This document shows, piece by piece, positions 57,631-64,000 of a stretch of 64,000 nucleotides of DNA; position 1 is the first letter of the stretch; each line of letters begins with the position of its first letter. The stretch spans positions 51,336,001 to 51,400,000 of the forward strand of contig OX419760.1 of NCBI GenBank assembly GCA_948567375.1, written 5' to 3'. This stretch comes from Lunularia cruciata. Its lineage: Eukaryota; Streptophyta; Marchantiopsida; Lunulariales; Lunulariaceae. The notes beneath the pieces were generated by a model. It was given only the letters and a program-made list of their open reading frames with translations. It made no database searches and was not told the DNA's origin. Both the position numbers and the translations under genes were made by a program.

Positions 57631-57729
57631 AGGAAGAAAGTAGTGAGAACTCACCAATGGAAGATCATTGGGGTTAAATAAAGATCACACAAGCAAGAAT
57701 TGTCTCTCTATGTCATGGGGACAACATCT

Positions 57730-57910
57730 ATTCAATAAGCGGCAGCTCGGACCGCTGATTTATCGAAAAAGCTATCGCGCTCCATCTGGTTGATAATGAG
57801 ATCCAAGATTGTATCCGGTCTACAGACTGAATAACTTTTACATGGATATAACCTAAAACAAATAGATGTTTCATGGGTCTGATAAGAGAAGTCCACAGTG
57901 CATAACAATG
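57730..57910. other. Short segment of different composition in the chromovirus
   Basis: Between protease and RT, 57735-57840 is richer in G+C (GCGGCAGCTCGGACCGC and CTATCGCGCTCCATCTGG) and shows no Ty3 similarity that I recognise. It may be filler DNA or an insertion. Confidence 0.3.
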
Positions 57911-57927
57911 GATAAATTTTTAAGAAG

Positions 57928-58900
57928 TTGAAAGATGTGGTCAATGAATTTCAATATGTCTTATCAAATGATCTACCTTCAAGATTACCACCAAAAAGGA
58001 GAGTAGATCATAAAACTGAGATACTTTTGAGGAAGACACCTCCTTATAAGGCCCATATTATCTATCACCTCATGAGTTTGAGGAGTGTAATGCTTAAATC
58101 AAGCCTATGCTGCAAAAAGGGTTTATCCAACCCAATGTATCACCATATGTGGCTCTTGTCTTGTTTGTGAAGAAGAAAGATGGTACAATGCACATGTGCA
58201 TTGATTATCAAGACCTAAATCAACAAATGGTGACCTATTTGATGATTCCTTGCATAGATGACCTATTTGATAAACATAATGGGGCAAACACTTTGCCAAA
58301 CTTTATCTATAGAGCAGTTATAACCAAATTTGGAGTGCGGAGGAAGACATACAAAAAACTACTTTTTGATCGAGGTATAGCCACTTTGAGTACTTGGTGA
58401 TATTTTTTGGCCTCACCAATGCCCTAGCCACTTTCATGAGTTTGATGAATGCCATGTTTCATCCATACTTAGATAAATCTGTTATCATCTTCCTAGATGA
58501 CATCTTAGTCTACAATAAGATGATGATAGAACACAAGCAACATTTGCAAGAAGTCTTCCAAATTCTATGACAAAATCAGTTGTGTGCCAAAATCTCAAAG
58601 TGTGAGTTTGGCAAGTTGGAAGTAGACTACTTGGGTCATAGAGTAAGTGCAAAAGGTATCTAAGTGTTAATAGATAAAATAGAGGTCATTCAAAAATGGA
58701 GTGCTTTAGAACATCAAACTCAACTCAAGAGCTCTTTGAGATTGATGGGGTTTTGTCATCAGTTTGTCAAAGACTTCTCCAAGGTTGCACAACCTCTAGC
58801 ATCACTGTTAGGCAAGGAGAAGAAGTGGTTTTGAGGAGCCATACAAGAATTGGCCTTTCAAGAATTGAAAGACCTTCTTTGAGCTTGATGAAGATCCATC
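57928..58900 (+). pseudogene. Chromovirus reverse transcriptase
   Basis: Readable blocks: DLPSRLPPKRRVDHKTE (57975-58020), LQKGFIQPNVSPYVALVLFV and KKKDGTMHMCIDYQDLN (58107-58220), VIFFGLTNALATFMSLMN (about 58397-58450) and FLDDILVYN (58491-58515, the catalytic x-x-D-D). The tail CEFGKLEVDYLGHRVSA and FSKVAQPLASLLGKEKKW follows. Stops and frame changes are present. The RNase H domain is lost at about 58980. Confidence 0.8.
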
Positions 58901-58979
58901 TGATGGCTACCAAGGTTGACCTACCAACACTTTTGTTTCTAGAATCCAATAAGGTGTGGAGAACACCTTATTGGGAGTG

Positions 58980-60165
58980 AAGCTTGACCATGTCTAGCCG
59001 GCATGTTGGATTTGAATGATGTGGGGTTCATCTTGTGGATTGATTTGAAGAGCTCCAATTCACTCCTTGATGTGACGTCCATAGGAGGCACTTTGTAACC
59101 AGACATTGGTTCTCAACGGGAGTTGGCGCTGCGGTTCTCTGTGGTGCTGCTTCATGTGGAGCTTGTGTCCATACACAAAGGTTGCAAAGGCTCAAGCCCA
59201 CGCGGTGTGTGTTGGAGTGCTAGCTTTAGCCTGGGTCGGGAGTTTCCCATCTGATAGGAGGTCCTCATGTGTTTGCCAAAGTCCGGTGCTCCACCGTCAT
59301 CTGTCGTGATGACGCGCTCACTGAACACTAGATCATTAAGTAGGGCATATCAAGCCCAAACTTGATTCTGGAATGGCTGAGGGTGCGTCATGACCGGCGG
59401 ACACAATGCAACATTGGATCCGAAGACGTAAAGGAATCTCCACGGCAAACGGTCAAAGTCAGGTCTTGTAGGAGTGACAACAATATCCATGCTTGCATGT
59501 GGGTCAGCAAGGGAACAAGATGCCGCTAGCAGCGCTCCTCCCTTGGTGCTCCATCTTGGAATCCTCCGTCCGTGTCCACAGGTGGCGCTTTCCATGAGAA
59601 AGGTGCGTCTCAGAATGTCAACATCTTGAAAGCTTTAGAAATCTTCTCAAAAAAGGACAAGACGGGGAAGGAGGCTCAAAGTCCTCTCTCTCGCACCCGC
59701 GGCTGTCATGCGGGTGCAAGCCCAAAATATTTCTATAGTGGAAGGGCATGATTCATGTTTGGGGCTCACGTTCCCCATGCGAGTGATGATAGATGACATT
59801 TGACTCCTTGACCCGGCCGAGTGGCCAAGTAAACCAAGCAGATTTCTCCTACTGTGGGTTGTGAACTTGGGTCGGCCTTTGGGCCACTCCCAGGCAGCCC
59901 CGCGGGGCTCAAGACTAAGATCTTGACGTGTCATGGGTGTAAGCAAAGTGCATTGTAAGTAGCATTGGCCTCTTTCTTGGAGTCGGCCCAACCAAGCACT
60001 CCTCGGACATGACGGAGATGTTTTTGTGATGAGAGGTAGTGCTACATTCCAAAGGGTATTGATCGGAGGAAAGCGCTGGCTTTGGGAAACAAGACTCCGC
60101 ACAAATTGCAGATTGCCCAAATCAATAAAAGTAGTATGCAAATGCACACCGCCGGCACATGGAGT
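58980..60165. other. GC-richer foreign segment replacing RNase H/integrase
   Basis: Unlike its AT-rich surroundings, this 1.2-kb piece is G+C-rich with CpG-containing words. It falls exactly where RNase H and the integrase core should be; Ty3 sequence resumes at GGGGATCAAGTTTGGTTG (about 60160). The longest frame is 166 codons on the minus strand (59647-60147). I recognise no domain in it or in the minus-strand frame at 59350-59595. It could be captured host sequence or part of another transposon. No terminal repeats are seen. Confidence 0.45.
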
Positions 60166-60400
60166 TCAGTGTTGGGGATCAAGTTTGGTTGTCAACAACC
60201 AACCTCATATTAGTTAGCCCTCATAGCTTAGACCTCGTTTTATTGGGTTTTTTCCCATTCTTTGTTGAATCGGAGTAATGGCCTATCACTTCAAGCTACT
60301 GCCACACATGAAGATCCATCCAGTATCCAATTTCCTTACTATGCAAATATGCCTCCCAATTGCCTCACTTTCCTTCCATACAAGACATTTGACCTTGTCT
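60160..60400 (+). pseudogene. Chromovirus integrase C-terminal domain
   Basis: The translation gives GDQVWLSTTNL, then with a frame change IGVMAYHFKLLPHMKIHPVS, the GPY/F-type C-terminal module of Ty3 integrases (usual G-D-x-V-W-L-S-T-x-N-L...G-P-V-A-Y-x-L-x-L-P...I-H-P-V-F). Confidence 0.7.
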
Positions 60401-60419
60401 AGCACTCATTGATGGCACG

Positions 60420-60551
60420 GAGGAATATGAAGTTGAATACATTCTCTAAAAATATATCCGTGATACTCACCATCCAAATGTGGAATATCTTGTATAATGG
60501 AAAGGGTACCCATTATATGAGACAACATGGGAGCTAGCAGCCTACTTGACC
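60420..60551 (+). pseudogene. Chromodomain
   Basis: The frame from 60414 reads EEYEVEYIL-stop-KYIRD, then VEYLV-stop-WKGYPLYETTWE. This is a classical chromodomain, E-Y-E-V-E-x-I-L...Y-L-V-K-W-K-G-Y...T-W-E, keeping the aromatic residues of the methyl-lysine cage. Two stops interrupt it. In chromoviruses it directs integration to heterochromatin marked by histone methylation. Confidence 0.85.
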
Positions 60552-60612
60552 CATGCACTGGTGTTAGTGAAATCTTTTGAGCAGCAATTTTGCAATGAGG
60601 ACGTTGTGTCTT

Positions 60613-60627
60613 AAAAGGGAGGAGGTT
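60613..60627 (+). promoter_or_regulatory. Polypurine tract of the chromovirus
   Basis: AAAAGGGAGGAGGTT directly before the 3' LTR start TGTAGTACC at 60628. Confidence 0.8.
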
Positions 60628-60827
60628 TGTAGTACCAATAGCTAGACATATTATCTAGAGGTGAAAATTGGCTTAGTGACATTTGGAAGGATGTTATATA
60701 TGATGGAGTAAGTAGATTAGATAGACGTATCACCAAAAGAGTACTTCTACTAATAGAGCAAAAGAGTCAAAAATAGCCTAAAACCTTTAGAACAAACTTT
60801 AGAGGCCTAATAGATGAAATAGGATGT
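60628..60827 (+). repeat. Truncated 3' LTR of the chromovirus
   Basis: The first 200 bp match the 5' LTR (54966-55170). Homology stops near TAGATGAAATAGGA, after which reverse-strand gag of the host element begins. Confidence 0.8.
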
Positions 60828-62209
60828 ATGCCTTGCATAGGGTCTTTCCAACCTTCCATTGGAACTCCTACAAGCTCTTTAGCTTGTCAGTCCGTACATC
60901 TTGGTAGTTTTGCATCAAACACTTGAAGAACTCTACCATGGTGCATGGTATTGTTGGAGGAGGTAGTATAGTACCAAAATAATCTAGTACTACACTATCC
61001 TTTATAACAATACCTTTGCTTGTAGTAGCACCATCTCCAACTAGTGCACTTCTATTGGATACACCACTATTACTAAAGCTAGAACTCAAGGTATTATTGA
61101 TCTATCCCTAAAAATCAAGCTTGAAGTGATGGAGATGTAATTTGGAAACCAATACTATCTCCATAGCTCAATCTCCTCCAAGACCATAATGTCATCCTTT
61201 GGTAGACCCTCCAAGTAGTAGAACAACCTCTTCCATGTCATGAAGAGTGTGAACAAAATTGGGTTCCGCATCTACTACATATCACACCAACTATCAAACT
61301 CCTAGATAAAGTCATCCAACTCAATGTTACACATTGTACTAGAGTAGCACTTGAGGCCTTTGGAATCCCCATAAATCCTGTCCATGTCCATAACTACGGT
61401 GCAAACACACCAAATACACAGTCAATTGAATCAACTCTCATGTCAAAAACTAGAATCAATCTCCACCCTCACTAGGATATGAGCTACAAATTGATATTGA
61501 GTACCATTCTATTTAAACGCATTTTGTACTACAACAAAATCTCCTCTAAAATCTCCAAAGAACTCCATCATGACAATGTATCCCAAACCATAATTGTAAC
61601 CACCAAGTGCCACCACCAAGAACCACCCACTTATGTAACTCTAACTATGACAAGTACAATAGGGAGAAGGGCAACCTATAACCTACTATCATAACATGCA
61701 TTCTCACGGTTTGTATGCCATCATTCCTATCTCACGAGAGAGAAATATAAGTTGTCTAACTAGACATCACTCTAACCTCACTAATAAGAACACACTAGAG
61801 AAAAAACGTTCTAATTATTAGGCTACCTCACACAAACATGGTGCACAAATATGAAGCATAGAATGAAGAGGGTCCAATCACAAAAAATCAAAATAACCCT
61901 CCATCTCACAAATCAAAATCAAGCTAGCTTTGCAATCATTTCACATTTGATATATTGAAGTGTATATCTACTCTAACATTACAAAGATCACCAAGGATAG
62001 GATTGAATTGCATCTCCTAGCCAAATCTACATAAGTATGTATATCAATCTAACAATCACTATGACAACAAATGAGCATGGATCAACTAGCTAGTGCACCA
62101 ATCTAGGAACCAAAGATCTAGGATTCAAATACCAAAAACTCAAATAAATTGGCTAGTCTCATGCAAGCAAGTTGGTTTCTTGGCACTTCTAAGTCTTTGT
62201 AACCTCTCT

Positions 62210-63000
62210 AGCCTACATCCTTATGTCAGATCAGGCCTTTCTTCTTGCAAATTCAAACCTTCTCCAAATTTTGCTAACCTCAACCAATTTCTTCTTGTCA
62301 ATTTAAACATACTTCAAATTTGGCTAATGTCTACCAACTTAAGCACTAGCTAGGGCAATTTGGGCAAATTAAAGCACCTCAAACTCTAGACAAATTATGC
62401 CAACTTGAACTCCTAACCTTGACAACCAAATTTACATTATAGTTGGTTGATTGCCAAATCTTCCACCAAATATCAACTCGGGCCAAATTAAGAAGATGAG
62501 GACCTCCAAATCTCCAAATTTGGCTAACCTCCACCAACTTGAGCACTAGCTATAGCAATTCAGGTAGACTCAAACAACCTCTAACTTTGGACAACTTCTA
62601 CCAACTTGACCTCCAAATGAAATCTTCTTCTTGCCAATTTAAACCCTCTCTAAATTTAGCTAACATCCACCAACTTGAGCATTATCTAGGGCAATTTGGG
62701 TAGACTCAAGCAACCTCCAACTCTAGATAATTTCTACTAAATTGACCTTCAAATCTAGACAACTAGACCTCCACTACAATTGGTTGATCACCTAATCTTT
62801 GACTAGGTGTCAACTAGGGCAAAATTGAGAAGATGAGGACCGCCAAATCTCCAAATTTGGCTAACCACCACCAACTTGATCTTTGAATCTAGACAACCAA
62901 ACCTCCACTACAATTAGCTACTCACCAAATCCTCAACCAAACATCACCTTGGGCTAAATTAGGAAGATGTGGACCTCCTAATCCTTAACTAGAGGGATGG
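62210..63000 (-). repeat. Irregular repeats in the 5' leader of the minus-strand element
   Basis: GCACTAGCTAGGGCAATTTGGG-like phrases (at 62343, 62543 and 62677), CCACCAACTTGA phrases (62534, 62664, 62866) and AGAAGATGAGGACC phrases (62490, 62831, 62960) recur in mixed order. It is an old tandem array with internal deletions, in which the spacing varies between about 130 and 340 bp. Confidence 0.65.
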
Positions 63001-63321
63001 ATTCTCAAATCCACCTCCAATGTTGCATTTTGAACTCCTTTTGTACCAAATCAACTCAAATTTCACCTCCTTGGCCTCAAATAAAATACCCATTATCTCA
63101 AATTGACTCAACTATGAGAAATTTGTGCAGTGCATCCGCACACCATCTGCTTCATTATCAATTTGTAATAAATTGAGCATGGCTTTTGCACCTAATCCAC
63201 ATAATTGAAAGAGAACTTGAGTAGTCACAATTGTAGATACTAGCAATCCCACCATGCTTGGAGATACCACAAATGCAGTCAATTTTTGCACTTGATTTCT
63301 CCCTTACTCCCACTTCTTTGA

Positions 63322-63752
63322 TGTAATTAGTTTAGGCCCAACTCAAATCACACTTAACTTGGATCAAAAATAAATCCTCAACTCAATAATTTGCCAACAA
63401 CAAGCACCAATATATTCAATCCACACCTACTCTAGCTAAGAGACTCCAAGTGATGCTCACCAACCTCTGCACCATAGCCAAGACCTCAAAGGCTCAACAT
63501 CAGAGAAGTAAGATCTCTAGAGCTGCACTTCAAAGATATACTCCTCCGCCCAATCTAGATCTCTAGCCCTAGGGGTGCTATTGATGGCTCATTAATAGTG
63601 CAAACAGTGCAAGTGATCATGGGTCTCATAGTGTGATCAATAGTCCACCGCCGCTAAGTAGTCTTTGAGCAACTACTAATATAACTGTAACTACCAAAAT
63701 TATCACTCCAACATCTAAGCAAACTAGCTTTAGTGTTGAAAATGTCATGATA
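63322..63752 (-). repeat. 5' LTR of the minus-strand PHD-type element
   Basis: Reverse complement of the 22773-23223 LTR, clearly at GGCTCAACATCAGAGAAGT (63490) and TCTAGCTAAGAG (63432). Its end (CTAATTACA at 63330-63322) and the bases following it are conserved with the plus-strand copy. Its start reads TATCATGACA, equivalent to TGTCATGCCA. Confidence 0.7.
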
Positions 63753-64000
63753 TCCTTGAGTTTGACCATTAATTCACTTAAAAAATGCCATTTGGCTTTT
63801 AAAACTCTTATACATTGTTGTTGAGGACTTTAGTACACACCATGCATTTGTTGAAAATTTGTTTGTCTTGAGATTATGCTTGCTTTAAAAAATGCACAAG
63901 ATGGCTCATTGAGACATACCCAAAATTGCCAAGGAGATAGTGATTATGGTCAAAAGAAAGCAAGCTCTTCATTGGTTCATGTCCACCCAAAGGAAAAAAA
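63753..64000. other. AT-rich flank without recognised features
   Basis: Nothing can be assigned. It lies outside the LTR of the minus-strand element, unless segment A of that LTR is present here in a form too diverged to see. Confidence 0.4.

Larger units (their letters stand above)
54966..60827 (+). mobile_element. Ty3 chromovirus with chromodomain, 3' end truncated
   Basis: Plus-strand element. 5' LTR 54966-55518, initiator-Met-type primer site, gag with a zinc knuckle, protease, RT, a foreign-looking segment in place of the RNase H/integrase core, integrase C-terminus, chromodomain, polypurine tract, and the first 200 bp of the 3' LTR (60628 to about 60827). All frames have stops. It is inserted in the minus-strand PHD-type element. 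The right border is a deletion that removed the rest of the 3' LTR and about 650 bp of the host element. Confidence 0.83.
60828..63752 (-). mobile_element. Minus-strand PHD-type Ty3 element, 5' LTR, leader and gag start
   Basis: 60828-61400 on the minus strand is homologous to 24290-24860 of the plus-strand copy, with the frame 61089-60868 (FSNSGVSNRSAL...FFKCLMQNYQDVRTDKLKS) matching its gag. 61400-63320 is the leader, which contains an irregular repeat at 62210-63000. 63322-63752 is the 5' LTR. The part following gag lies across the chromovirus at 54965-53381. It is heavily decayed. Confidence 0.72.

Noticed and set aside
59647-60147. 166-codon minus-strand frame in the GC-rich segment
   Set aside because: No domain is recognisable, and GC-rich sequence has fewer stops by chance. 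Kept only as part of the unexplained segment.

Overview
This is a transposon-dense stretch of a land-plant nuclear genome. The one clearly functional gene is a two-exon CULLIN-3 on the minus strand (12787-15743), with plant-type protein sequence and a canonical GT-AG intron. Everything else I can identify is retrotransposon sequence of plant families (Ty3 chromovirus, Athila/Tat-like Ty3, Ty1/copia) plus two non-LTR elements with an R2-like layout. A non-flowering plant with a large genome (moss, lycophyte or fern grade) would fit the unusual elements, but I cannot name the species.

Layout. 1-2700: AT-rich sequence with a degenerate tandem repeat and a poly-C tract. 2700-5850 and 7432-8975: two decayed copies of a non-LTR element carrying an N-terminal zinc finger (copy 1), reverse transcriptase, a C-C-H-C motif and a restriction-enzyme-like endonuclease signature. 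9400-16740: the gene island, with minisatellites, a perfect hairpin and CUL3 with its upstream region. 16740-20400: nothing recognised except a 36-bp perfect palindrome. 20400-53400: a nest of retroelements. 53400-64000: a minus-strand Ty3 element split by a plus-strand chromovirus.

The nest can be unpicked. A minus-strand copia element (5' LTR 53063-53380, gag pieces at 21018-21921) was hit by a plus-strand long LTR ('LTR O'). LTR O now lies in four pieces (21922-22772, 32687-33488, 47163-48298, 52270-52888), because three later insertions split it: a Ty3 element with a PHD finger (22773-32686), a 13.7-kb Athila/Tat-like element with 3.8-kb LTRs (33489-47162, minus strand) and a 3.97-kb solo LTR (48299-52269). 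The PHD element itself carries a 739-bp solo LTR (27902-28640) with a perfect TTGGG target duplication. A further LTR tail of the long-LTR family lies at 20400-21017.

The most interesting system is the long-LTR family. Each LTR holds, in the sense orientation and upstream of the TATA box (so in U3), a reading frame of about 857 codons. It encodes a globular N-terminal half, an acidic stretch and a long coiled coil. Diverged copies in LTR O and in the solo LTR still show the same protein, so it looks like a real component of the element and not chance. Because it lies in U3 it would be carried near the 3' end of the genomic RNA, after pol. The second unusual item is the R2-like non-LTR element, and the third is the PHD finger downstream of a Ty3 integrase.

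All TE reading frames shown contain stops or frameshifts, so no element in the window appears autonomous as it stands.
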